NCBI GenBank assembly: GCA_031275405.1
Contig: JAISOV010000046.1
Span: 62,001 to 126,000 of the forward strand
DNA length: 64,000 nucleotides
Source: Clostridium sp.
GTDB taxonomy: Bacteria; Bacillota; Clostridia; Lachnospirales; Lachnospiraceae
Reading direction: 5' to 3'
Position 1 is the stretch's first letter. Each line of letters opens with the position of its first letter. The translations under genes and the position numbers were made by a program. Below the pieces are notes generated by a model. That model worked only from the letters and a program-made list of their open reading frames with translations. It was not told where the DNA came from and made no database searches. This document shows positions 53,355 through 62,847 of this stretch, piece by piece.

Positions 53355-54212
53355 TCAGCCCTTAATACCGGAAGTAGCGATCCCCTGCACGAAATACTTC
53401 TGCAAGGAGAAGAACAGCACGAAGCACGGAATCATCGCCAAGCTAGACATAGCCAACACGTTTCCCCACTGGGAGACGGCGCCCGAATCGCCGACGAACG
53501 TCCGAAGAGCACGGGATACGGTAAATTTTGCGGGCGACGACAGATACAGCAGCTGGTTGAAAAAGTCGTCCCACGTCCACAAAAACGTAAACAGCGCAGT
53601 GGTAATCATCGCGGGTGTGGCGAGAGGGATAATAATGCGGAAGAAAATACCAATCTTGCCGCAGCCGTCAATCGTCGCCGCTTCGTCTAAATCTTTTGGA
53701 AGACCGCGTATAAACTGCACGAGCAGGAATACGAAGAACGCGTCCGTCGCCAAAAACTTCGGCGCGATAATCGGCAGATAGAGCGCCGAGTCAATCCAGT
53801 GGAACGCGTTAAACATCATATAGCGCGGTATGGTGACGACATGTCCCGGCAACATCAGGGTCATCATCATCATCGCGAACCAAAATGCCCTCAGCTTAAA
53901 GCTGAGCCGCCCGAAGGCATATGCCGCCATCGTACAGGAGAAAAGATTCGCGACGACGCAAACCAGACAGATGATGAGTGAATTGCGGAAGAACACGCCG
54001 AAACTCACGCCCGCGTAGCCTTTCCAGCCCGCCACATAGTTCTCAACGGTCCACACCTTGGGAATGAGACTGGGATCACTGAAAATCATATTGTTGGGCT
54101 TGAACGAATTCAAGACCAACCAGATAACGGGGTAAAGCATAATCATTCCCAGCAAAATGATAAATACATGCGTGACACCGGCTGCGATAAGCCCTTTTGT
54201 TTTCCTCGTCAT
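53355..54212 (-). CDS. Carbohydrate ABC permease, MalG type
   Basis: About 285 residues from the ATG at 54212. Six hydrophobic segments and the EAA motif (EAATIDGCGKIGIFFRIIIPLATPAM). The start assignment is uncertain because the ribosome-binding region is weak and a longer frame exists to 54263. Pairs with the MalF-type permease upstream. Confidence 0.9.
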   Translation of the reverse strand: MTRKTKGLIAAGVTHVFIILLGMIMLYPVIWLVLNSFKPNNMIFSDPSLIPKVWTVENYVAGWKGYAGVSFGVFFRNSLIICLVCVVANLFSCTMAAYAFGRLSFKLRAFWFAMMMMTLMLPGHVVTIPRYMMFNAFHWIDSALYLPIIAPKFLATDAFFVFLLVQFIRGLPKDLDEAATIDGCGKIGIFFRIIIPLATPAMITTALFTFLWTWDDFFNQLLYLSSPAKFTVSRALRTFVGDSGAVSQWGNVLAMSSLAMIPCFVLFFSLQKYFVQGIATSGIKG

Positions 54213-54368
54213 AGCAACAAACCATGCCTTTCCATAGCTGCAACCCGTAAGCCGCAGATACAAAGCCCCGTGTGAAAGCTTGCTCTCTCACATGACTATG
54301 GCCACCCTTGCCGACAAAACTCCCGTTTTGAAAACGGCCTTCTTTCCAAACGAATGATTCCCCCTTAA

Positions 54369-55292
54369 TTATTCCCCGGTTCCGTAAGATACCCACGTGT
54401 CCGAGGTACGGAAAACGATGGCGGTGAAGAATGCGATAATCAACAGCAACACCCACGCCATTGCCGACGCATAGCTCAAGTCATGATAAACAAAGCCCTT
54501 GTTGTACAGGTGCAGTGTGTAAAACAACGTAGAGTCAAGCGGACCGCCTTTTCCCCCGCTTATGATATACGCCTGCGTAAACGATTGGAACGCCGAAATC
54601 ATTTGCATGATCAAATTAAACAGAATAACGGGCGAAAGTGACGGTATCGTAATCGAAAAGAATTGTTGCGTCTTGCTGGCGCCGTCAATTGCCGCCGCTT
54701 CGTAATAGTCGGAAGGGATCTGTTTCAGCCCCGCCAAAAAGATAATCATGGACGAGCCGAATTGCCATACCGTAAGCAGCACAAGCGTTCCTAACGCGTA
54801 TTTTTCATTGGAGATCCAACCGGGCAAATCAGCGGCTTCCACACCGGGGATCAGCGCCAGCAATCCGTTCATAACACCGTCCTTCGCGAACAGCTTGCGC
54901 CACAGCACAGCGATTGCCACAGACCCTCCCAGCAATGTCGGAATATAATACACCGCACGGTAAAACGGCAAAAAACGCAGTTTTTTGTTCATCAGCACCG
55001 CTATGAACAACGCGAAAACGAGCTTCGTCGGCACGGACACGAATACATAGAAGAACGTAACGGACAGTGATTTCAGATACGCGGGGTCGTCGGTGAACAT
55101 CTCGATGTAATTGCCGAAACCGATAAACTTTGCCCCGTCGGGGTTGGTAAATACATAATCGGTAAAGCTCAAAACCAGCGAATAAACCATCGGAAATGCC
55201 GTCAGCACCAGAAAGCCGATCAGCCACGGCGCGAGGAAGAGATAACCTACCGCATTTTTTTTGAAAGAACCCTTGATAGCGTGTGCTTTCAT
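54369..55292 (-). CDS. Carbohydrate ABC permease, MalF type
   Basis: 307 residues. Six hydrophobic segments (YLFLAPWLIGFLVLTAFPMVYSL, PTKLVFALFIAVLMN and others) with the EAA loop (YEAAAIDGASKTQQFFSITIPSLSPVI). First gene of the importer operon on the minus strand. A 156-bp gap with a small CCGTTTT/AAAACGG hairpin separates it from the MalG-type gene. Confidence 0.93.
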   Translation of the reverse strand: MKAHAIKGSFKKNAVGYLFLAPWLIGFLVLTAFPMVYSLVLSFTDYVFTNPDGAKFIGFGNYIEMFTDDPAYLKSLSVTFFYVFVSVPTKLVFALFIAVLMNKKLRFLPFYRAVYYIPTLLGGSVAIAVLWRKLFAKDGVMNGLLALIPGVEAADLPGWISNEKYALGTLVLLTVWQFGSSMIIFLAGLKQIPSDYYEAAAIDGASKTQQFFSITIPSLSPVILFNLIMQMISAFQSFTQAYIISGGKGGPLDSTLFYTLHLYNKGFVYHDLSYASAMAWVLLLIIAFFTAIVFRTSDTWVSYGTGE

Positions 55293-55693
55293 AAAAAGTA
55301 ACCCCTTTCTGTTTCTGAACGCAGCCTAAATTACAAGTTTATTTTATCCTCCGTTCCCCATAAATACTACTAAAATAATATGCATTTTGTATAAAATCTA
55401 CTGTTTTTTTGCCTTCTCTTAAAATTTTGACCGTTACATCTTGCGCTTATGACAATTGGGTGGTATAATTCAACAACCGGATCCTTGCGGGAAGTCCTGT
55501 TTTTATAGGCTTTCACTACCGTTATTTTCGCAAGGCCCACGCGGAACGGCAGGCAGGCTCCTTCCTTTACGCCTTGGGGCTGACCAAAAATCCTTATTTT
55601 GGAAAGACTCATGGGAAATGACCGGGCTTTTCTTCTTGCAGCAAAGTGTTTCTTCCTGAGTTGATGCCGACAGCGGCAGAACGGAGCGTCACG
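55293..55693. other. Divergent regulatory region between importer and AraC gene
   Basis: Separates the importer operon (minus) from the AraC gene (plus). A clear plus-strand promoter lies at 55441-55469. The importer promoter on the minus strand is not obvious; activator dependence is plausible. No gene is supported within. Confidence 0.5.
55441..55469 (+). promoter_or_regulatory. Promoter of AraC-GH28 operon
   Basis: TTGCGC (55441-55446), exact 17-bp spacer, perfect TATAAT (55464-55469). The leader to the AraC ATG at 55694 would be about 218 nt. Confidence 0.7.
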
Positions 55694-56722
55694 ATGTATC
55701 GATATGCGGAATATCCGGCTTTGCCCGGCGGCTGCCAGGCGTCCGAAAATCTTTCCATGGAAGAACCGCTTCCGGCCCGACCGGCACAGGAGACGCAGCC
55801 GGTCGGCGACGTTCCTTTTCCGGACAATGCCGACCATGGGATCTATATTGAAAAACAGGTGCGGGTTCCTACTTTTACCATGTCTTATGAGCATTTTCAT
55901 CCTTATTTGGAAATTTTCTACTTACAGACTGGCAGCTGTATCTATTATGTAAGAAATACGCTCTACCACCTGACGGCGGGGGATATTTTCATCGTCGCTC
56001 CCGGGGATTCGCACTGCACCCAGTATGAAGGGCTGGTCGCCTGTGAACGGATCGTGGTCTACTGCAAGCCGGAAGCGGTATCCTCGCACTTCTGGCTTGC
56101 GCACCCGGACATCCGGGAGAAGCTGGCGCGTTCCGGAAAAGTCGTTCTGGTCAAAAAAGGGAAGCTTCTGATGGAGGGCCTGCTGTGCCGGATGCTGGAG
56201 GAGAACAACCTTCCGGACGAATATTCCTATGAATTCCTGACGCTCCTGACCATGGAACTGCTGCTCTGTATCAAGCGAGGCGGGATCTTCGTCTATGAGC
56301 AGATCAGGAACAACAGCAGCATCAGCATGGACATCGAGGAAGTCCTGCATTATATCGCCCAGAACTACGCCTTGCCCCTGACCTTGGAGGAAGTCGCCTG
56401 CCAGATCAGCCTGGCGCCTACTTACCTTTCCCGGAAATTCAAAAAAGTCACCGGAGTGACTTTCAAGGAGTATGTGAATTACATCCGGATCCGGCAGGCG
56501 TGTCAGGCGCTCCTGACCACGGACGACTCGATCACCAAGATCGCGCTGAACTGCGGCTTCAACAGCAGCAATTATTTCAAGGACATCTTCCGCAAGATAA
56601 ACGGAATCTCCCCTAGGGCCTACCGCAAGCAGTCCAAATCCTATTCCTTTGCCAACGGGCCGGTGAAACCCGCTTTTTCCCTCACCGGAGCCGAACACAC
56701 ATACTCGGAGGTTTCCTTATGA
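55694..56722 (+). CDS. AraC family transcriptional regulator with cupin domain
   Basis: 342 residues from the ATG at 55694 (CGGAG, seven-base spacing; the GTG at 55646 is possible but weaker). N-terminal cupin sensor (FTMSYEHFHPYLEIFYLQTGS, TAGDIFIVAPGDSH). C-terminal double helix-turn-helix (SLAPTYLSRKFKKVTGVTFKEYVNYIRI, then SSNYFKDIFRKINGISPRAYRK). Overlaps GH28 by 4 bp (ATGA) and is divergent to the importer operon. Inferred activator of both on sensing an imported sugar. Confidence 0.93.
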   Translation: MYRYAEYPALPGGCQASENLSMEEPLPARPAQETQPVGDVPFPDNADHGIYIEKQVRVPTFTMSYEHFHPYLEIFYLQTGSCIYYVRNTLYHLTAGDIFIVAPGDSHCTQYEGLVACERIVVYCKPEAVSSHFWLAHPDIREKLARSGKVVLVKKGKLLMEGLLCRMLEENNLPDEYSYEFLTLLTMELLLCIKRGGIFVYEQIRNNSSISMDIEEVLHYIAQNYALPLTLEEVACQISLAPTYLSRKFKKVTGVTFKEYVNYIRIRQACQALLTTDDSITKIALNCGFNSSNYFKDIFRKINGISPRAYRKQSKSYSFANGPVKPAFSLTGAEHTYSEVSL

Positions 56723-58053
56723 TTTACAACGTACTGCACTACGGCGCGACAGGCGACGGCACGACTAACGACGCGCCCGCCATACAGGCGGCCATTGACC
56801 ACTGCGCCGCGAGCGGCGGCGGACGCGTGCTGCTGCCCGGCGGAGCGACCTACCGCTCCGGCTCCCTGATCCTGCGCTCTTTCGTGGAGCTTCATCTGGA
56901 GGCGGGCGCAGTCCTCAAAGGCAGCGACCGCCTTGAGGATTATGACCTGTTCGGTTCCGACCGGCCGGCCGCTACGGAGCTTTCCGCGCCGACTTACCAG
57001 AACTGCGAATACAGCGGGATGCCGACCCTGTTTTTCCTCTACGCAAAGGACAGCGAGTCCGTCTCCGTCACCGGACTGGGCAGGATCGACGGGAACGAAA
57101 AAATCTTCTACGGCGCCGTCACCCCTTGGCACATCGAGGGCGCTTTTTATCCCCGTGTGCCGCTCCTGTTCCTGGAAAACATTACTCATCTGACCCTCCT
57201 GCATGTGACGCTGACCGGGAGCGCTTTCTGGACGACCCACATGGTGGGCTGTAATGACGTGCTGATCGACGGGATCCGTATCCTGAACAATCTGCGCCTT
57301 GCCAACTGCGACGGGATCGACCCGGACCACTGCCGGAACGTGCGGATCACCAACTGCCATATCGAGACCGCCGACGACTGCATCGTCTTCAAGAACACTG
57401 CCGCCGCCCTGCGGTACGGTTCCTGTGAAAATATCCTGGTGTCCGGCTGCACCTTGATTTCCACCAGCGCCGCGATCAAGTTCGGCACGGAGAGCGAGGC
57501 TCCTTTCCGCAACATCACGGTGACAAACTGCTGTATCAGCCGCTCCAACCGCGGGATCTCTTTAATGCTGCGCGATAAAGGACTGATCGAGAACGTGACG
57601 TTCTCCAACCTGAACATCGACACCCGCCTTTTTTCCACCCTGCACTGGTGGGGGGAGGCGGAACCGATCGCCATCACCGCCGTCAGAAGAAGCGCGGACG
57701 CCCCTGTGGGAACCATCTCCGGGATCCGTTTCCGAAACATCAACTGTATCAGCGAAAAGGGGATCCTGCTGTACGGGGATGAGTCGCACAACATCACCGA
57801 CGTCACTTTTGACAGCGTGTCTATCCGGCTGGAAAAAAAGACTGACTGGCCCCGGAAATTCCATGACCTTCGCCCCTGCGCGATGGACTGCGATATGCTG
57901 CCCGGCGCCGTGAACGCGGTCTTCGCCCGCCATGCCGACCAGGTCAGGATGGAGGGGATCAAGGTCAGCATCGCGCCGCAGCTGCTGGAACAGATGGGAC
58001 AGGTCTTTGACGTGGCGGAGTGCGAAGGGTTTACGATGACACAGAGGTACTGA
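56719..58053 (+). CDS. GH28 family glycoside hydrolase (polygalacturonase-like)
   Basis: 444 residues, no signal peptide. Parallel beta-helix with GH28 opening (HYGATGDGTTNDAPAIQAAIDHCAASGGGRV), NxD (NCDGIDPD) and DDC (ETADDCIVF) catalytic region and a later TSAAIKFGTES. The canonical GHG is not evident, so specificity may differ from galacturonase (for example rhamnogalacturonan or xylogalacturonan exo-acting). GGAGG precedes the start. Cotranscribed with the AraC regulator. Confidence 0.88.
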   Translation: MIYNVLHYGATGDGTTNDAPAIQAAIDHCAASGGGRVLLPGGATYRSGSLILRSFVELHLEAGAVLKGSDRLEDYDLFGSDRPAATELSAPTYQNCEYSGMPTLFFLYAKDSESVSVTGLGRIDGNEKIFYGAVTPWHIEGAFYPRVPLLFLENITHLTLLHVTLTGSAFWTTHMVGCNDVLIDGIRILNNLRLANCDGIDPDHCRNVRITNCHIETADDCIVFKNTAAALRYGSCENILVSGCTLISTSAAIKFGTESEAPFRNITVTNCCISRSNRGISLMLRDKGLIENVTFSNLNIDTRLFSTLHWWGEAEPIAITAVRRSADAPVGTISGIRFRNINCISEKGILLYGDESHNITDVTFDSVSIRLEKKTDWPRKFHDLRPCAMDCDMLPGAVNAVFARHADQVRMEGIKVSIAPQLLEQMGQVFDVAECEGFTMTQRY

Positions 58054-58267
58054 ACACAGACAACCCGGATCGGAAGCCGGAATACGAAACTCCGCCCACG
58101 AAGCTCCGATACGGAAGCCCGGACGCAAGATACCGGCCGGAACTGCCGGGAGCGCCGCAGGCGCCGTAAGGGAACCGTCCGTTCTCCGAAAAGCCCCTGT
58201 TCCTTTGTTATCCGTGCGCCGTCAGTACCCGCCGTGCCTGTACCTCCCCTGTCCGCCCCGGCGGACA

Positions 58268-60175
58268 TCACGCATGGGCGCACGGATCTGCGCCTTGCCG
58301 CGCTCCTTCCGGCGGACATCGATGCCGCGCTTCCCCCTTCCGCAACAGATCCGCGTACCAGAAGACCAGCTCCGACAGCTGCCCCAGATCCCCCTCCTTG
58401 CTGACTTTGCGCCACTCGCGCTGATATTTCAGGAGCCACTGCTCCAGGTCACAGGCAAGCAGCCGGTCATCGGCCCCTTCCTCGCCGGTCTGGTAGACGA
58501 TCCGGGCGACGGCAGGTTTGACCCGGTTCCACAGGATCATGGCGTCAATCCCCAGCAGATATTTCTGGTGCAGGCTCCGGGAAACGCTGTCCAAAGCCCG
58601 GATCTTTTCCTGCAGCTGCGCGCGCGCGGCCCGCAGCCTGCTGTTTTTCTCCCGCGCCGAAGCCGGCGGCTCTTTCAGGAACAGGGCCTTGCGCTCTTCC
58701 TCGGATCCGCCCAGCAGTTCCATCTCCCGGAAGCGAACGACGCACTCCCAGTCGAAAGCGGCGTTTCCCTCTAACCGGGTCAGAATGGAAACAAACTCCA
58801 TGGACGGGTCATGGAATTCCAGCAGGGAAATGCGGCGGTTGGTTTCCTCGAAATCCAGCGGCTCCGTATTCCAGGAGAACGCCGCCCCGTATATCATACC
58901 GGGCCTGGAAAATTCCGGCTGGTTGATATGCCCGAAATCCCCCCAGTCCGTATTCAGTACGCCGATGGCCTGATACTTCCTGGCATAGCCGCACATACGG
59001 GTGATGTTTTCATAGGCGCTCCGCAGGGTGTTGACCCACTGGTTCCAGCCGCCCGCGCCCGGACAGGTATACTGCTTCACCCCGGTCTGAAAAATCTTCC
59101 TGGTGCCGTCTTCGCTCTGCGCAGAAGCATATCCCCAGTTCAGGCAGACGACCCCATCAGGCAGTTCCTTTATTTTTTCCGGGAAACCGCATAAAATATC
59201 TCCCCAGAACATGGGCGTCTTCCCCTGCTCCAGCACGAAGCGGCACAGTTCCCCCAGATACCGCGTATAGATGTCCTCCACGTCCTGTTCCTGTGTCAGG
59301 AAGCGGCTCTTTCCTTTACATAAATCAAAGGTCTCGTCCGCGCAGATATTAAAGTACGGGCTGTCGAACAGAGCCATGTATTCCTTGACCATGCCCTTGA
59401 TCACGCCGAGGGTCTCCGGGTGGGAGACATTCACGGTGTGATGATCCATGAGTTCCACAAAGGAAAACGGGCGGTATGTGCAGCCTTCCAGCTCACAGAG
59501 CTGCTCGTAAGTATAGGTGCGCAACATCCTATAGAGATGCCCGAACGTGGACAGGGAAGGAACCAGGTCGATATGCCTCTCCTTGCAGTAGTGCTTCAGC
59601 TCCAGGATCTCCTGCGCCGTCAAGGGTGTGGTACCGCGGCAGACCTCCGAGAACCCGCGAAACAGGTAGGTATGCTCCACATAAAGCTGCAGCTGGTTCA
59701 GCTTATAATAGCACAGGGCATCCGCAAGCTCCTTCAGCCGTTCCAGACGCGGAACCCTCCCCCTGGACACATCGTGATAAAAACCCCGCGACGGAAGATC
59801 GGGGTAATCCTCGATCCGCGCCGCGTCCAATACCGCGCCCGACTGGGAATAGATCTGGCGAAGCGTCTGTACGCCGTTACACAAGGCTTCCTCCGTGCTT
59901 CCCGCCACCCGTATGCCTTCCGGGGCGATGTCAAGCCGGTACCGCCCCACGGACAGGCCGGGATCCTGCGTCAGCAGGATATTCCCCTGCCCGGCTTCGC
60001 CTTTGCGGACGTCCGCTTCCACGCCGCCCCATTGCAGGATGGTCTCCTGCAACATACGGGCATACAGGAATACATTGTCCCCGCAGTTTTTCTGTATCAC
60101 AATGACCGTATGGTAATCCGTGTAGAACTTCCCCTCTGTTTCCTGTAGCTTCTGCGGCTGCGGCAGCAGTTTCAT
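58268..60175 (-). CDS. GH20 beta-N-acetylhexosaminidase
   Basis: 635 residues, no signal peptide. N-terminal GH20b-like domain, then a TIM barrel with the D280-E281 pair (NICADETFDL) that acts in substrate-assisted hydrolysis. Conserved SRGFYHDVSRGRVP and LYVEHTYLFRG stretches fit the family. The C-terminal ~150 residues are helical and Arg-rich and may aid oligomerisation. GGAGGGAG supports the ATG. Would release terminal GlcNAc or GalNAc from imported glycans. Confidence 0.92.
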   Translation of the reverse strand: MKLLPQPQKLQETEGKFYTDYHTVIVIQKNCGDNVFLYARMLQETILQWGGVEADVRKGEAGQGNILLTQDPGLSVGRYRLDIAPEGIRVAGSTEEALCNGVQTLRQIYSQSGAVLDAARIEDYPDLPSRGFYHDVSRGRVPRLERLKELADALCYYKLNQLQLYVEHTYLFRGFSEVCRGTTPLTAQEILELKHYCKERHIDLVPSLSTFGHLYRMLRTYTYEQLCELEGCTYRPFSFVELMDHHTVNVSHPETLGVIKGMVKEYMALFDSPYFNICADETFDLCKGKSRFLTQEQDVEDIYTRYLGELCRFVLEQGKTPMFWGDILCGFPEKIKELPDGVVCLNWGYASAQSEDGTRKIFQTGVKQYTCPGAGGWNQWVNTLRSAYENITRMCGYARKYQAIGVLNTDWGDFGHINQPEFSRPGMIYGAAFSWNTEPLDFEETNRRISLLEFHDPSMEFVSILTRLEGNAAFDWECVVRFREMELLGGSEEERKALFLKEPPASAREKNSRLRAARAQLQEKIRALDSVSRSLHQKYLLGIDAMILWNRVKPAVARIVYQTGEEGADDRLLACDLEQWLLKYQREWRKVSKEGDLGQLSELVFWYADLLRKGEARHRCPPEGARQGADPCAHA

Positions 60176-60223
60176 GGCGCTCCCTCCGTGCGTTACGCAC
60201 CCAGTCTGAAAGATTCGATTCCG

Positions 60224-61213
60224 TTAAACATTCGCTTTCTTCATCCAGTCTATCAGCCCGTCCGCCGTCGTGAACGCCAGCCCGACCACCGTGTCCGCGC
60301 AGCCGTAATAGATGGCGATCCTGCCTGTCTGCGCGTCCGCAAGCGCCGCGCAGGGAAAGGTGACGTTCGGCACGTCGCCGCACCTTTCGTACAGTTCCAA
60401 GGGCGCCAGGATATAATTGCGGGAACGGGCTTTTACCTTCCACGGTTCCTCCAGATCCAGGAGCGCACAGCCCATGCGGTATACGAAGCCGCTGCAGGTC
60501 CTGAGTACTCCGTGGTAGATCACCAGCCAGCCCTCGTCCGTCTCCACCGGGCAAGGGCCAGGCCCGATTTTCGTGGACTGCCAGGCGGAGGTATCCCCCG
60601 GGATGGTTCCGAACACATATCTGTGATGCCCCCAGTATTCCAAGTCGCCGCTCTGGGAATAGAAAATATCCCCGAAGGAAGTATGCCCGTTGTCGCTGGG
60701 GCGGCTCAGCATGGCGAATTTTCCGTTGATCCTGCGGGGGAACAGAACCCCGTTGCGGTTATAGGGCAGGAACGCGTTCTCGCACTGGTAAAAAGTCCGA
60801 AAATCAAAGGTATAACCCACGCCGATGGTGGGGCCGTGGTAGCCGTTGCACCAGGTCAGGTAATAGCGGTCTTCGATCCACACCACCCTAGGGTCGTACC
60901 GGAATTCCCTTTTCAGGATCTCCGGATCGGCTCCTTGGAAAACGATCGGCTCCGTCTCGATCTCCCAGTGGATTCCGTCCTTGCTGAATCCCGCGAAGAT
61001 GTCCATGCTGATGCTGAAACTGTCGCACCGGAACACCCCGGCGTAGCCGTCCTGGTATTTCACGACGGCGCTGTTGAAAATACTGTTGACGCTCGGCACG
61101 TTAAAAGACCCGATAATCGGGTTGTGCGTATACCGCCACACCGGCAGGGTACAGCCCTGCGGCTTTTCCTGCCACGGTAAATCAGGTATGTTCGTTCCTA
61201 TAATCCTGCTCAT
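60224..61213 (-). CDS. GH130 family glycoside phosphorylase/hydrolase
   Basis: 329 residues, five-bladed propeller style with [41 protein letters not shown] and [30 protein letters not shown], characteristic of GH130 enzymes acting on beta-mannosides. The phosphate-binding basic residues cannot be confirmed without alignment, so phosphorylase versus hydrolase is open. With the GH20 gene it fits N-glycan or mannan-oligosaccharide use. Confidence 0.88.
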   Translation of the reverse strand: MSRIIGTNIPDLPWQEKPQGCTLPVWRYTHNPIIGSFNVPSVNSIFNSAVVKYQDGYAGVFRCDSFSISMDIFAGFSKDGIHWEIETEPIVFQGADPEILKREFRYDPRVVWIEDRYYLTWCNGYHGPTIGVGYTFDFRTFYQCENAFLPYNRNGVLFPRRINGKFAMLSRPSDNGHTSFGDIFYSQSGDLEYWGHHRYVFGTIPGDTSAWQSTKIGPGPCPVETDEGWLVIYHGVLRTCSGFVYRMGCALLDLEEPWKVKARSRNYILAPLELYERCGDVPNVTFPCAALADAQTGRIAIYYGCADTVVGLAFTTADGLIDWMKKANV

Positions 61214-61329
61214 ATTTTTTACCCTTTTCCTATTCAGGCTTTCGTTCAGGAACTGTTGCGGTTCCTAAAGGTCTGTTCCTCTCCTGCGAATCCTCAGCTT
61301 GGTACCCGGGAGTCTGCGTCTGTCCGCCT

Positions 61330-62625
61330 TTACTTTCCGGAGTTTTCCGTCATGACTTCCCCGTGTCCGAGACGGTAGGTGATTTCCTCCGTCAGTTCCA
61401 TTTTCAGCACGGTCACGAAAGGGCAAAGCGACATCCCCGCCGCCTCTATCCACAAAGTCCCTAGCATCCCCAAAGATTCCCAGGCTCCGGTATAGTCAAA
61501 CCGCAGTTTTTCCCCCGTATGCAGCACCGTGATCTGCTTCACCGGAGTTCCGATCCCTTTGACGCAGACCATTTCCCTCGGGCTGTCATAGACGAACAGG
61601 TAAACGGTCTTCCGATCCGCCGAGAGCGTGCTGCCTCCCAGGTAATGGCGGTAGTCCAGCCCCTTTCCGGTTCCGTACACCGCTTCCTCGTTGGCATGGA
61701 TCCAGGCGCCTAAGTCCAGCAGCACTTTCTCCTGGCGCTCATCCAGCGTTCCGTCCTCTTTCGGGCCTACGTCCAGCAGCATTTTCCCGCCCAGGGTCAG
61801 ACAGTCGCAAAACATCCGGATGATCTGTCCGCTGCTTTTATAATGCTTGTCGCTCGGACGGTAGCCCCACGAATCGTTGATGGTCGTGCAGAACTCCCAC
61901 ACCCCTTTCGGCCCGTACAGGGGAATGCCCTGTTCCGGCGTCTCATAATCCCCATAGCCCCGGAGCCTGGAATTTAAGACCACGTCCTGGTTCAGAGAAT
62001 GAAGGTACTCCCGGAAACGCGGCATGTTCCACTGCCGCGCGCTCCTTTCCCAGTCTCCGTCAAACCATAGTAAGTCCACGGTTCCGTATCCGGTCATCAG
62101 CTCCCGCAGCTGGTCGTCGTTGAAACGTAAAAATTCTTCCCACCTTGCGGGGTCTTCCTCCCCTCCCGCGGGGGTTCCGTAAATGTCCTCCAGGCAATCG
62201 CCAGGCTGGCAGCCCTCCGGATAGACACTGCGGTAACGGGGATCCGACCAGTCGATCAAGGAATAATAGAGTCCCACTTTCAGCCCGGCTTGCCTGACCG
62301 CCTTGACATACTCCGCGACCAGATCCCTCGCCGCCGGAGTCTTCTTCACCACGCTCAAGTCGCTGTACTTGGTATCGAACAGCGCCACGCCGTCATGGTG
62401 CTTTGCCGTCAGGATCACGTACTGCGCTCCCGCCTTCCGGAACAGCTCCGCCCACTTCGCCGGGTCATACTTCGCCGCGGTGAACCCCTCGCACTGCTTC
62501 ATATAGTCTTCATAGGAAATATGCCCGTTGTGGAAAGACCACGACTCCGAGACATCTCCCACCGCATAGATCCCGTAATGTATAAAAATACCGAGCTTGG
62601 CTTTTTCAAACCATTCCTGCATCAT
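61330..62625 (-). CDS. GH29 alpha-L-fucosidase
   Basis: About 431 residues from the ATG at 62625. Starts EWFEKAKLGIFIHYGIYAVGD, then HHDGVALFDTKYSD and the nucleophile region LLWFDGDWERS. No signal peptide, so acts on imported fucosyl-oligosaccharides. A longer frame to 62781 is not supported by a ribosome-binding site. Cleaves terminal alpha-L-fucose. Confidence 0.93.
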   Translation of the reverse strand: MMQEWFEKAKLGIFIHYGIYAVGDVSESWSFHNGHISYEDYMKQCEGFTAAKYDPAKWAELFRKAGAQYVILTAKHHDGVALFDTKYSDLSVVKKTPAARDLVAEYVKAVRQAGLKVGLYYSLIDWSDPRYRSVYPEGCQPGDCLEDIYGTPAGGEEDPARWEEFLRFNDDQLRELMTGYGTVDLLWFDGDWERSARQWNMPRFREYLHSLNQDVVLNSRLRGYGDYETPEQGIPLYGPKGVWEFCTTINDSWGYRPSDKHYKSSGQIIRMFCDCLTLGGKMLLDVGPKEDGTLDERQEKVLLDLGAWIHANEEAVYGTGKGLDYRHYLGGSTLSADRKTVYLFVYDSPREMVCVKGIGTPVKQITVLHTGEKLRFDYTGAWESLGMLGTLWIEAAGMSLCPFVTVLKMELTEEITYRLGHGEVMTENSGK

Positions 62626-62847
62626 GATGACAGCCCATCCTTTCCTATCGCATGGAGCGAACCCTTCGGCTTTAGCGGCTGCCGGAACCTTGGCTGCGCC
62701 GCCAAGCCATGTCTGGCGCAGAAAAGGCATATCCCCGTTTCCACGCGGTATGCCTTTTCTGTGAACTCCAGCACAAACCATTTATGGGAATGACCCGCGC
62801 GGCCGCTCAGACGGTGAAGATACGGCCTTCATACACCTTTCACGCCT